Shown: positions 1 to 7,291, numbered from the stretch's first letter. The stretch is 64,000 nucleotides of DNA from Mucispirillum schaedleri (GCA_949287985.1 CASEIN010000037.1:1-64000), one strand, 5' to 3'. Notes: generated by a model not told the origin, from the sequence alone. Numbers and translations are program-made.

Positions 1-131
1 CAGCATATTCACAAGATAAAATAAAAAAACTTAATAATATGTATGAAATGTCAGATGATGCTTTTAATACATTTTATCTTGTAGTAGAAAAAGACCATAT
101 TAAAGCATATACAGAAACTGATATAAATTAA
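1..131 (+). CDS. C-terminal end of an unidentified protein (partial)
   Basis: An open frame enters the window (first complete codon at 3) and stops at TAA 129-131, leaving about 42 C-terminal residues rich in Lys, Asp and Asn. The tail ends in ...AYTETDIN. It is not recognised; the frame is open and compositionally protein-like, and the next gene's promoter lies directly behind it. The start lies upstream of the window, so nothing more can be said about function. Confidence 0.45.
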   Translation, partial: AYSQDKIKKLNNMYEMSDDAFNTFYLVVEKDHIKAYTETDIN

Positions 132-145
132 TATAAAATTATTGC

Positions 146-172
146 TTGACTTTTATAGCATTAATCTATAAA
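146..172 (+). promoter_or_regulatory. probable promoter of rpsB-tsf
   Basis: A -35 like TTGACT at 146-151 is followed by an A+T-rich stretch with a -10 like TATAAA at 167-172 (15-base spacer) or TAAAAA at 169-174 (17). It sits just after the preceding stop and about 115 bases before the rpsB start, leaving a long structured leader. Confidence 0.5.
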
Positions 173-204
173 AATATAGCTTGCGACTTATCACACTGGC
201 AAAA

Positions 205-244
205 ATAAGAGCTCGGCGTGTTCTCTTATATAATTTTATAAGAG
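205..244 (+). promoter_or_regulatory. rpsB leader with two mutually exclusive hairpins
   Basis: The segment CTCTTATA (223-230) can pair with the downstream TATAAGAG (237-244; 8 bp, 6-base loop). Its first seven bases can instead pair with the upstream ATAAGAG (205-211; loop 212-222). The two stems share one arm and cannot form together. CACTG 194-198 and CAGTG 258-262 could also close an outer stem. Autoregulation of rpsB-tsf by S2 through its leader is known in other bacteria; that this leader does the same is inference. Confidence 0.4.
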
Positions 245-288
245 TGCTTAATCTTATCAGTGGAAGAAAAAACGAAAGGAGAACTAAT

Positions 289-1092
289 ATGTCGTACATT
301 TCAATGAAAAGCCTGTTAGAAGCAGGTGTGCACTTCGGTCACAGAACTAACCGTTGGAACCCTAAAATGTCTAAATACGTTTTTGGTGCTAGAAACGGTA
401 TTTATATTCTTGACCTTCAAAAAACTGTTCAATGCTTTAATAACGCATTTGAATTCACAAGAGATATGGCTAAACAAGGCTGTAACTTCTTATTTGTAGG
501 TACTAAAAAACAAGCTCAAGATGCTATTAAAGCAGCTGCTGAGCAATGTAATGCTTACTACATTAATAACCGCTGGTTAGGTGGCACATTAACTAACTTC
601 AACACTATTAAAGGTAGAGTTGCAAGACTTAAAGAATTAGAGGAAATGTTTGCTACTGATTTAATCAAACGTTACACTAAAAAAGAAGCTGCTCTTCTTA
701 AAAAAGAGTATGACAAATTAGAGAAAAACTTAGGTGGTATCAAGGATATGAAAAATATCCCTGATGTTATGTTTATAGTTGATATTAATATGGAACAAAA
801 TGCAGTTTTAGAAGCTCATAAATTAGGTATACCTATAGTAGCTATTGTTGATACAAACTGCGACCCTGAAATGGTTGATTTCCCTATTCCTGGTAACGAT
901 GATGCCATTAGAGCATGCCAGCTTATTGCAGGCAGATTAGCTGATGCTATTAACGAAGGCAGACAATCTAGAGAAGATGAGCTTGTTGGGGAAGTTAGAG
1001 AAGCATCTAAAGAAGAAGATGTGGAAGAAGATGATATTGTTTCTATGGCAGAAGCAGAACTTGATGATATACCAGAAGATGAGGTGAAATAA
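289..1092 (+). CDS. rpsB: 30S ribosomal protein S2
   Basis: Small-subunit ribosomal protein S2, which binds 16S rRNA late in assembly and helps recruit S1. The N-terminus [18 protein letters not shown] is the typical S2 start, followed by the conserved RWNPKM segment, the [11 protein letters not shown] motif and the PDVMFIVD / AIVDTNCDP core; the acidic tail is usual. Length 267 aa is normal. The open frame reaches back to 181, but ATG 289 is chosen because AAAGGAG (275-281) lies 7 bases upstream and the family begins here. The stop overlaps the tsf start by one base (TAATG), so the two are translationally coupled. Confidence 0.97.
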   Translation: MSYISMKSLLEAGVHFGHRTNRWNPKMSKYVFGARNGIYILDLQKTVQCFNNAFEFTRDMAKQGCNFLFVGTKKQAQDAIKAAAEQCNAYYINNRWLGGTLTNFNTIKGRVARLKELEEMFATDLIKRYTKKEAALLKKEYDKLEKNLGGIKDMKNIPDVMFIVDINMEQNAVLEAHKLGIPIVAIVDTNCDPEMVDFPIPGNDDAIRACQLIAGRLADAINEGRQSREDELVGEVREASKEEDVEEDDIVSMAEAELDDIPEDEVK

Positions 1093-1973
1093 TGGCAGAA
1101 ATTACAGCTTCACTTGTAAAAGAACTTCGTGAAAAAACTGGCGCAGGTATGATGGACTGCAAAAAAGCATTATCAGAAACTGGCGGCGATTTAGAAAAAG
1201 CAATTGATTTCTTACGCACAAAAGGTTTAGCTGATGCTGCTAAAAAATCTGGCAGAGTTGCTGCTGAAGGTTTAGTAGTTACTTACCTTTCTGATGATTT
1301 AAAAAATGGTGCTATAGTTGAAGTTAACTGCGAAACTGACTTCGTTGCAAAAACTGATGATTTTATTAATTTTTCAAATGCAATTTGTAAATTAGTTGCT
1401 GATAAAAAACCAGCAGATATGGATGCATTACTTGCTCTTGATTTTGAAGGTGCTACTGTTGAAAAAACTATTGCAGAAAAAGTTGCTAAAATCGGTGAAA
1501 ATATAAGAGTTCGCCGTTTTGCTCAATATGATGCATCTTGCATGCTTGAAGCATATATCCATGCAGGTGGTAAAATCGGTGTATTAGTTGAGTTTGATAA
1601 AGTAACTAATGCTGATAAAGAACTTATTAGAGATATTGCACTCCATATTTGTGCAGCAAACCCACTTTGCGTAAGCGATAAAGATTTAGACCCACAAGTT
1701 ATTGCACATGAAAAAGAAATCTATGTGCAAAAAGCTAAAGAAAGTGGCAAACCTGATAATATAATTGAAAAAATCGTTGAAGGTCAAGTTAATAAATTTA
1801 AACAGGAATCTTGCCTTGTAAGCCAAAAATTTGTTAAAAACCCTGATGAAAGCATAGCTAAATTATTAGGTGATAAAGTGGTTGTTCGCTTTACTAGATT
1901 TCAGCTTGGCGAAGGTATCGAAAAGAAAAAAGAAGACTTTGCTGAAGAAGTTAGAAAACAAGCAGGTTTATAA
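1092..1973 (+). CDS. tsf: elongation factor Ts
   Basis: Guanine-nucleotide exchange factor that regenerates EF-Tu-GTP in the cytoplasm. It shows the N-terminal UBA-like domain with TGAGMMDCKKAL (about residues 16-27) and the core with the EVNCETDFVA motif (about residues 77-86), which contacts EF-Tu, followed by the dimerisation region. At 293 aa it is the usual length. It is the second gene of the classical rpsB-tsf operon, overlaps rpsB by one base and is followed by a strong intrinsic terminator, so this is a two-gene transcription unit. Confidence 0.97.
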   Translation: MAEITASLVKELREKTGAGMMDCKKALSETGGDLEKAIDFLRTKGLADAAKKSGRVAAEGLVVTYLSDDLKNGAIVEVNCETDFVAKTDDFINFSNAICKLVADKKPADMDALLALDFEGATVEKTIAEKVAKIGENIRVRRFAQYDASCMLEAYIHAGGKIGVLVEFDKVTNADKELIRDIALHICAANPLCVSDKDLDPQVIAHEKEIYVQKAKESGKPDNIIEKIVEGQVNKFKQESCLVSQKFVKNPDESIAKLLGDKVVVRFTRFQLGEGIEKKKEDFAEEVRKQAGL

Positions 1974-1979
1974 AATATT

Positions 1980-2005
1980 ATGGGAAGCTTATGCTTCCCA
2001 TTTTT
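1980..2005 (+). terminator. rho-independent terminator of rpsB-tsf
   Basis: Perfect 9-bp stem ATGGGAAGC (1980-1988) / GCTTCCCAT (1993-2001) with a TTAT loop, followed by a T run at 2001-2005. It lies 7 bases after the tsf stop and touches the end of the convergent gene on the other strand. Confidence 0.9.
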
Positions 2006-2432
2006 ATTTTACTTTTATTGTTATTTCAAAATCATTATTTTTATCTGCAAAATATTCTATCCCTTTAGTTATTCTACCTATGGAATAAAGGTTTTGTGAA
2101 AGCCTAAAATCTTTATAAAATATACATATATTTCCCCATGGTCCGTAATAAGCAATATCAGAAGCTGATGGATCAAAAGATGAAGGCATATTAGAAGTAT
2201 CTAGTTTCTCTTTTAAATATGATATTTTTTCTGTGCTGTTAAAATCTTCCATATTAAATTTAGCTGGTAGCCTTTTTAAAAAATCTTTACCTGCACTTGT
2301 GTTATATATAACACCTTCTGCCTTTTTATCAGCTATAATAATTTCAATATCTGCTATTTTTTCCATATCTTTTGCACTTGTATAATTTGCTATATTTATT
2401 ATAATAAATAGTGTAATAACTATTTTTTTCAC
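2004..2432 (-). CDS. secreted cyclophilin-like fold protein
   Basis: A 142-aa protein with an N-terminal signal peptide (hydrophobic to about residue 18, cleavage near TSA-KD). The mature part resembles the small cyclophilin-like fold family (Cyclophil_like2). It has an opening beta strand with TSAGKDFLKRLP, a middle YL-x-EKLD segment, YYGPWGNICIFYKDF and a closing RITKGIEYF...DFEITI segment. Members are often encoded beside flavodoxin/NADPH-FMN reductase genes, as here; the role is unclear. It overlaps the upstream reductase gene by 4 bases (ATGA) and is the last gene of a three-gene minus-strand unit. Family assignment is from memory of the pattern. Confidence 0.65.
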   Translation of the reverse strand: MKKIVITLFIIINIANYTSAKDMEKIADIEIIIADKKAEGVIYNTSAGKDFLKRLPAKFNMEDFNSTEKISYLKEKLDTSNMPSSFDPSASDIAYYGPWGNICIFYKDFRLSQNLYSIGRITKGIEYFADKNNDFEITIKVK

Positions 2433-2966
2433 ACTTCAGCTCCCATTTTATAGGCTTCCTGCAAATGCTCTGTATAGCTTACTTCACCTTTTTTACGAAC
2501 ACCGCCTGCCTGTATCATTCCCATTACTTTTGAGCCTGCAAAACAGCTTACTAAACCACGCATACAAAGCTCTACTATTTTAAAATTTGGAGTTTTATCG
2601 CCTGCTGCAAATATATAATAAATTTCTTTATTTGTTATCTGCCTGTATATAGTAACAAGCCTGTCTATAAATGTTTTCATCTGACCACTTATTGAGTAAA
2701 AATAAACAGGGCTTGCAAATACTACAACATCACTTGCAAATATTTCTTTTATAATATCTACCATATCATCTTTAATTATGCATACTCCATTATGTTTTTC
2801 GCAGTATGCACAAGCCTTGCAGTAGTTAATATTTTTATCATTTATAAATATTTCCACCACTTCATTACCACTATCTTTTGCTCCACTCATCAAAATTATG
2901 GCATAAAGTATCAGAATTACCATTTTTCCTTGGGCTGCTTGATAATATTAATACTCTTTTACCCAT
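2429..2966 (-). pseudogene. frameshifted NADPH-dependent FMN reductase / flavodoxin-like
   Basis: Reading from ATG 2966 gives MGKRVLILSSSPRKNGNSDTL, a perfect flavin phosphate-binding loop (SSPRKNGNSDT). This frame hits a stop soon after residue 28. The remainder (SGAKDSGNEVVEIF, CxxCxxC cluster, ASPVYFYSISGQMKTFIDR) continues in another frame to 2429. Removing one T from the TTTT run near 2870-2890 would restore a protein of about 178 aa, normal for the family, so this looks like a single-base homopolymer insertion. The downstream frame alone lacks the FMN loop. It may be a true pseudogene, phase variation or a sequencing error. Confidence 0.75.
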
Positions 2967-2973
2967 ATATCAT

Positions 2974-4005
2974 CTATTTTAATTTGTTATATTCAGCATC
3001 ACTTACTTCTTCAAGCCATTCATTTTTTGCACCTTCTGCTGGCACTGCTATAGCAATATGAGCAAAAAAGCTGTCACGAGCTGCCCCATGCCAGTGTTTT
3101 ACACCAGCTGGAATATTTACCATATCACCTTCTTTTAATTTTTTAGCAGGTTTGCCCCATTCTTGATACCAGCCATTACCACCTGTTACAAGTAATATCT
3201 GCCCGCCTTTATGGTGTATATGCCAGTTGTTTCTGCATCCCGGCTCAAATACCACATTACTTGCATGTATTCCTTTGTCTGTTAATGGTGCTAAATAACT
3301 TTTGCCTGTAAAATATTTTGCATAAGCTGTATTTTCTGCACCTCTGCCAAATGCTCCCATATTATATTCTGTAATAAATTGAGCATAACGGACAGCATAA
3401 TCTAACTTTTCATTACTTAACCCTGTATTTTTTGCCATGCTAATATGAGCTTTAAGCTGTGGCTCTGCCCCCTTTATAACTGATAGAAATGATACGGTTG
3501 CAAGCTCTCTTTCTTGATGAGTAAGCACACCTCTTGCAAAAATATCAGCAAATAAATGTTCTAATAAATACTGCTCAATACCCGGAGCAAATGTCTGCCA
3601 TTCACCTTTTACTTCACCACCTGCAAGTTCTTCCCTTGTTTTAGTGCCTATTTCACCTTTATTATCTTTTGATGTTAATACTTTTGGTGACTGCCCTTGA
3701 ATATCTTTTATACCTTTTGATTTTCTTTCTTTAACCACATTTATGAAAGTAGATATAGCATTTAAGCTTTTAGGAAAACCACAGTAGGCATAACTTTGGA
3801 TTAATATTTCATTGATTTCATTAATAGCCATTTTATTATCAAGAGCCTTATTTAAAGCAGTTGATAAATTTTGTAAATCACCAGCTGATGTGTATGCTGA
3901 AATCTCCACAATACTTTTTTCTTTATTATTTAAATTTGACTGCATAGCATAAACCTCCATATTTAATGCTAAAAATATTACTATAAATAAAATCTTTTTT
4001 ACCAT
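2974..4005 (-). CDS. secreted carboxymuconolactone-decarboxylase-like / cupin fusion
   Basis: A 343-aa protein with a signal peptide (residues 1-20, ...NMEVYA). It carries two CMD/AhpD-like helical segments (about 35-90 and 145-220, including HQERELATVSFLSVIKG) and a C-terminal cupin (about 255-325). The metal-binding part reads HIHHKGGQILLVTGG with HWHG further on; Gln replaces the common Glu of cupin motif 1. Such CMD-cupin fusions are usually annotated by domain only and the substrate is unknown; export to the periplasm is unusual for CMD proteins. SD GAGGTG precedes ATG 4005. A divergent promoter (TTGCTA, 17, AATATA, reading leftwards) sits in the gap to the barrel gene. A truncated copy of its 5' end lies at 4893-5081. 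Confidence 0.75.
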   Translation of the reverse strand: MVKKILFIVIFLALNMEVYAMQSNLNNKEKSIVEISAYTSAGDLQNLSTALNKALDNKMAINEINEILIQSYAYCGFPKSLNAISTFINVVKERKSKGIKDIQGQSPKVLTSKDNKGEIGTKTREELAGGEVKGEWQTFAPGIEQYLLEHLFADIFARGVLTHQERELATVSFLSVIKGAEPQLKAHISMAKNTGLSNEKLDYAVRYAQFITEYNMGAFGRGAENTAYAKYFTGKSYLAPLTDKGIHASNVVFEPGCRNNWHIHHKGGQILLVTGGNGWYQEWGKPAKKLKEGDMVNIPAGVKHWHGAARDSFFAHIAIAVPAEGAKNEWLEEVSDAEYNKLK

Positions 4006-4123
4006 ATATCACCTCGTTTTTTACTATATTAAATAAAATAAGCTTTTTAGCAATATATGATACACTCTATTTTTTGCCTAAAACTATCATAAAATTTATT
4101 TAATATAATAATAAACAATTTCC

Positions 4124-4150
4124 TTGACATTCCCCCCCCCATGATATAAT
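4124..4150 (+). promoter_or_regulatory. promoter with poly-C spacer, candidate phase-variable
   Basis: A consensus -35 TTGACA (4124-4129) and a consensus -10 TATAAT (4145-4150) are separated by only 15 bases. Nine of these are an uninterrupted C tract (4132-4140). Slippage in the tract would change the spacer length and hence promoter strength. The duplicated promoter at 5187 has only five C. Confidence 0.8.
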
Positions 4151-4179
4151 GACCATATTTTATTTTTAAGGGGAAAAAT

Positions 4180-4833
4180 ATGAAAAAATTATTATTTAGT
4201 ATTTTATTTATTTTTACATCATTTCTCGTATCTGCACAAGAAGAGCCTAAAAAGAAAGAATCATTTGCTGATGAATTTAACCGTGAAATAAAAAGTATTG
4301 GTAAGCTTAATTACAAAGATTACCCTATGACAATAGGGATAAGTGGTGGTGTATATTTTCCAACCAGTGTATCTTATGGTTTAGCAGCTGGAGCTATTGG
4401 TGGAGGTGCTGGTTTAAAATATAAATTTAATTTTAATAGGTTTTTTGCAATAAGCACTGATTTAGGATATACTTATGTAAAAGGACAGGAACAAGCAGGT
4501 TTTAAATATACAACTACATCAAATATGTTTGATATAAAAATAATGGGTATAATACAATATGAAACTAAAAAAGATGAAACAGGCTTTGTTCCATGGCTTG
4601 GAACTGGACCTGTTATATCCTTTGCAAAATCAGAAACTATACAGCATTATAGTAGGCAGGATGTTGTGTTTGATTATAATGGTGCATATTTTGGTTATAT
4701 AGCTGCTTTAGGTGTAAAGTATAATTTTAAAAAGGCATATGCAGGAGTCAATTTAGATTATACTATTACAGCACCTGGAGGTGTTGATTTATCAGGTTTT
4801 AGAATATATGCTGAAGCTGGATATAGATTCTAA
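4180..4833 (+). CDS. outer-membrane beta-barrel protein (copy 1)
   Basis: A 217-aa protein with a signal peptide (cleavage near VSA-QE), a charged linker, then alternating amphipathic strands typical of an 8-strand OmpA/OmpW-like barrel. The C-terminus is GYRF, the aromatic end recognised by the BAM complex. The family signature GFVPWLGTGPVISFA recurs in the proteins at 5244, 7292 and 48782. It is transcribed alone between the poly-C promoter and a terminator; SD AAGGGG precedes ATG 4180. Ligand or function is unknown. The poly-C promoter suggests surface exposure under selection. Confidence 0.8.
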   Translation: MKKLLFSILFIFTSFLVSAQEEPKKKESFADEFNREIKSIGKLNYKDYPMTIGISGGVYFPTSVSYGLAAGAIGGGAGLKYKFNFNRFFAISTDLGYTYVKGQEQAGFKYTTTSNMFDIKIMGIIQYETKKDETGFVPWLGTGPVISFAKSETIQHYSRQDVVFDYNGAYFGYIAALGVKYNFKKAYAGVNLDYTITAPGGVDLSGFRIYAEAGYRF

Positions 4834-4841
4834 AATTTTAT

Positions 4842-4870
4842 ACCCTGCTTTTAAATAAGGCAGGGTTTTT
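4842..4870 (+). terminator. rho-independent terminator after barrel copy 1
   Basis: Stem ACCCTGC (4842-4848) / GCAGGGT (4860-4866) followed by T residues. The same hairpin is repeated after barrel copy 2. Confidence 0.85.
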
Positions 4871-4892
4871 ATTAACTTTACTTAATACAATT

Positions 4893-5081
4893 TTATACTT
4901 CATTTATTTTATTATTAATAGCCTCATTTAAAGCAGTTGATAAATTTTGTAAATCACCAGCTGATGTATAAGCTGAAATTTCTACAATACTTTTTTCCTT
5001 ATTATTTAAACTTTGCTGCATAGCATAAACCTCCATATTTAATATTAAAAAAATTATTAAAAATAAAAACTTTTTCACCAT
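4893..5081 (-). pseudogene. truncated duplicate of the CMD-cupin gene (5' end only)
   Basis: The 62 codons match the N-terminus of the 2974-4005 protein almost residue for residue (signal peptide, then EKSIVEISAYTSAGDLQNLSTALN). The frame then stops and the CMD and cupin domains are missing. It retains the promoter and SD region of the parent, so a short secreted peptide could still be made. It is best explained as the edge of the tandem duplication. Confidence 0.8.
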
Positions 5082-5186
5082 ATATCACCTCTTTTTTAAC
5101 TATATTAAATAAAATAAGCTTTTTCGCAATATATGATACACTCTAATTTTTGCCTAAAACTATCATAATATATACTAAATATTTCC

Positions 5187-5213
5187 TTGACATTCCCCCA
5201 TTCAAGATATAGT
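5187..5213 (+). promoter_or_regulatory. promoter of barrel copy 2 (short C tract)
   Basis: TTGACA at 5187-5192 and TATAGT at 5208-5213 with a 15-base spacer that starts TTCCCCC. It is homologous to the poly-C promoter at 4124-4150 but has five C in place of nine. Confidence 0.7.
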
Positions 5214-5243
5214 ATTTATACTTAATTTTAAGGGGGAAAATAT

Positions 5244-5921
5244 ATGAAAAGATTATTATTTAGTATTTTATTTATTTTATATTCTTTTATAGTATATGCA
5301 CAAGATAATTCCACAGCAACAAAAGAAGAATCTTTTAGCGATAAATTAAACAAAGAACTAGAAGATATAGATAAACTTAATTATAAAGATTACCCTATGA
5401 CAGTGGGTTTGTATGGTGGAGCTTATTTTCCAACAGATTATAGAGATGTGCTGGGAATAGGTGGTAATGTAGGTATAAGATATAAATTTAATTTCAATAA
5501 ATTTTTAGCACTTTCTGCTGATTTAGGTTATACATATAGTTCTGGTAGTAGTAAAAACAGCACAAATACAGTTACATGGAATGGCACTTCCCATATGTTT
5601 GATATAAGGTTAATGGGGATATTTCAATATGAAACAAAAAAAGGTGAATCAGGTTTTGTGCCTTGGATTGGCACAGGGGCAGTTATATCATTTGCATCAA
5701 CAAAAGAAAAAGTAGAAGAACGATATGTATCTACAGGTAACGTTTACAGGTATACTAATGATTATTCAGGTGCAGGGATTGGATATATTGTTGCTTTAGG
5801 TTTTAGATACAACTTTAAAAAAGTATATACTGGTTTAAATTTTGATTATACTCTAGTATATCCTGGGTTTTATGATGTATCAGGCATTAGATTAAATGTA
5901 GAACTTGGTTACAGGTTTTAA
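5244..5921 (+). CDS. outer-membrane beta-barrel protein (copy 2)
   Basis: A 225-aa paralogue of the 4180-4833 protein. The signal peptide is nearly identical (...IVYA-QD), and the KLNYKDYPMT linker, GFVPWIGTGAVISFA and C-terminal ELGYRF are shared. Differences concentrate in segments that would be extracellular loops (about residues 110-125 and 160-180), as expected for surface variation. SD AAGGGGG precedes ATG 5244; its own promoter and terminator make it monocistronic. Function unknown. Confidence 0.8.
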   Translation: MKRLLFSILFILYSFIVYAQDNSTATKEESFSDKLNKELEDIDKLNYKDYPMTVGLYGGAYFPTDYRDVLGIGGNVGIRYKFNFNKFLALSADLGYTYSSGSSKNSTNTVTWNGTSHMFDIRLMGIFQYETKKGESGFVPWIGTGAVISFASTKEKVEERYVSTGNVYRYTNDYSGAGIGYIVALGFRYNFKKVYTGLNFDYTLVYPGFYDVSGIRLNVELGYRF

Positions 5922-5929
5922 TATATTAT

Positions 5930-5960
5930 ACCCTGCTTTTAAATAAAGCAGGGTTTTTTT
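5930..5960 (+). terminator. rho-independent terminator after barrel copy 2
   Basis: Stem ACCCTGCTT (5930-5938) / AAGCAGGGT (5946-5954) followed by seven T. It is a duplicate of the hairpin at 4842. Confidence 0.88.
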
Positions 5961-6044
5961 ATTGTCTATATTCTATATAAGTTTCATATTGCATTTATTT
6001 AATTCATCACTTAATCTAATAATATAATCTTATACAGGAAATTT

Positions 6045-6560
6045 ATGAAAAGGCTTATTCTTTTAACGGTGGTCATAATGCTGCTAAATTTAAATAATTT
6101 ATCTGCCAAACAGGATAATATTAAAAACGGAGTAGAAAAAACATACTACCCAAACGGTGTGTTATGGCTTGAACTAACTTATAAAAATGGAAAATTAGAA
6201 GGCATACAAAAATCATACTTTGAAAATGGTAAAATTCAAACAGAAGATGAATACAAAAATCATAAACGTAACGGGCAATATAAAGGCTATTCTAGTAACG
6301 GCAATTTATATGTAGAATATACATTTATTGATGATAAAAAAAATAGCCCTTTTGCTCTATACTATAAATCTGGCAAATTAAAAGAAAAAGGAACTTATAA
6401 AGATGATGTAGTTCATGGAAAGGTGAGTTTTTTTGAAGAAGATGGCACATTATCTATGGAAGTAGAATTTAAAAATGGAAACCCAGTTTCAGCAATGTGG
6501 GGAGATGGTAGAAAATGGACTAAAAAAGAACTTATGACTTGGTGGAAGAAAGGGTTATAA
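6045..6560 (+). CDS. secreted YwqK-like (MORN_2 repeat) protein
   Basis: A 171-aa protein with a signal peptide (residues 1-21, ...NLSA-KQ). It has about five repeats of roughly 23 residues of the pattern YxNGxLxxExxYKNGKxxG, typical of the toxin-antitoxin YwqK / MORN_2 family. The C-terminal module WGDGRKWTKKELMTWWKKGL matches the end of the proteins at 8395 and 14859. AGGAAA precedes ATG 6045. Family members are poorly characterised; the YwqK antitoxin label derives from Bacillus and should not be taken as function here. It is secreted and stands alone on its strand. Confidence 0.7.
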   Translation: MKRLILLTVVIMLLNLNNLSAKQDNIKNGVEKTYYPNGVLWLELTYKNGKLEGIQKSYFENGKIQTEDEYKNHKRNGQYKGYSSNGNLYVEYTFIDDKKNSPFALYYKSGKLKEKGTYKDDVVHGKVSFFEEDGTLSMEVEFKNGNPVSAMWGDGRKWTKKELMTWWKKGL

Positions 6561-6594
6561 GCAAGGTGTAATTTATAACTTAATATCTTAATTT

Positions 6595-6819
6595 TTACTC
6601 TTTTTCTTCAATTTCTTTTATAAATTCCTGTAGTGATATACCAAGCCCAAATGATAATTTTTCCAATACCTGCAATGTGGGAGAAGATGGATTTTTACTT
6701 TCTAGCTTTTGCAGATATTTATAATCAATACCCGAACGCTCAGCCAACTGCTCTTGAGTTAAACCCTTACTTTTTCTAATCAGTTTTAAAGTTTTAGAAA
6801 ATTTAATGTTAATATCCAT
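6595..6819 (-). CDS. XRE-family helix-turn-helix regulator
   Basis: A small 74-aa DNA-binding protein made of one Cro/C1-type HTH: LIRKSKGLTQEQLAERSGIDYKYLQKLE, then hydrophobic helices ending in acidic IKEIEEKE. I take ATG 6819 (MDINIKF); a TTG two codons upstream is possible. There is no SD. A -10 like TAATAT ends 6 bases before this ATG, so the mRNA may be leaderless, as for some phage-type repressors. A perfect 20-bp palindrome at 6852-6871 lies just upstream and is the likely operator, which would give autoregulation and control of the divergent genes. Confidence 0.85.
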   Translation of the reverse strand: MDINIKFSKTLKLIRKSKGLTQEQLAERSGIDYKYLQKLESKNPSSPTLQVLEKLSFGLGISLQEFIKEIEEKE

Positions 6820-6847
6820 TGACAAATATTATTTAAAATAGTAGGAT
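6819..6847 (+). promoter_or_regulatory. divergent promoter reading into the 6.9-9.3 kb cluster
   Basis: TTGACA (6819-6824), 17-base spacer, TAGGAT (6842-6847). The transcription start would fall at the left edge of the palindrome at 6852, so a bound repressor would block it. The -35 overlaps the start of the xre gene. Confidence 0.5.
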
Positions 6848-6851
6848 TATT

Positions 6852-6871
6852 ACACCGTATATATACGGTGT
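6852..6871. promoter_or_regulatory. 20-bp perfect palindrome, probable XRE operator
   Basis: ACACCGTATATATACGGTGT is an exact palindrome between the xre gene and the divergent transcript. It lies next to the transcription start of the rightward promoter and over the expected -35 of the leftward one. A T run follows at 6871-6876, so a terminator hairpin is an alternative, but nothing on the plus strand would need terminating there. Confidence 0.65.
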
Positions 6872-6914
6872 TTTTTCTAATTTTTATTAAGACAAATTTA
6901 TTGCAACAGGGTTT

Positions 6915-7265
6915 ATGATGGAAGTTGTTATTATTCTTATTATTATTTTTATAGTTTGGAAAATTATAAAATATATTGTAGGCATAATGGTTAAAACCAG
7001 TCAATTATATCATGCATTAAAAGATATAAGAATAAGTACATTTAAAAATTAGGAAATAATATCACAAATATTTGATATAGATTTTGCTGAGGGGGAACAA
7101 GAAGTAAAAAGAATGATAGGTATTATAATTATAGCATCACTTAAAAATGCAGGATACCAAGTGGATTTAATACAAGGAAATTATAAGTTATCTCTTGCAC
7201 TTGCTGAAGCTGTTGAAGATATATATCAGATAGTTGAAGAAAGGAAAAACTATATTAATGTGTAA
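6915..7265 (+). pseudogene. small membrane-anchored protein interrupted by an in-frame amber codon
   Basis: From ATG 6915 one frame runs to TAA 7263-7265 (116 codons) and is broken only by TAG at 7050-7052. The N-terminal 45 residues form one transmembrane helix (VVIILIIIFIVWKIIKYIVGI) and a short basic tail. The part after the amber codon is acidic and helical, with SLALAEAVEDIYQIVEERKN. An AGGG-type SD (6908-6911) precedes the start. No family recognised. Either the gene carries a nonsense mutation, or only the 45-aa peptide is made. It is the first gene of the cluster behind the palindrome. Confidence 0.5.
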
Positions 7266-7291
7266 TTAATGTAAACTACAAGGAGGATAAA

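Larger units (their letters stand above)
3816..4871. repeat. tandem duplication, unit 1
   Basis: Contains the 5' end of the CMD-cupin gene, the divergent promoter region, a barrel gene and its terminator. The same order recurs immediately at 4893-5960. Intergenic stretches such as ATATTAAATAAAATAAGCTT and the SD/start regions are nearly identical. Boundaries are approximate. Confidence 0.8.
4893..5960. repeat. tandem duplication, unit 2
   Basis: Second head-to-tail copy of the unit at 3816-4871: truncated CMD-cupin 5' end, divergent promoters, second barrel gene and duplicated terminator. Coding parts have diverged more than the intergenic part. Confidence 0.8.

Noticed and set aside
181-288. 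N-terminal extension of the rpsB frame
   Set aside because: It reads through the leader hairpins, lacks an SD and does not match S2; a strong SD and the family start are at 289.
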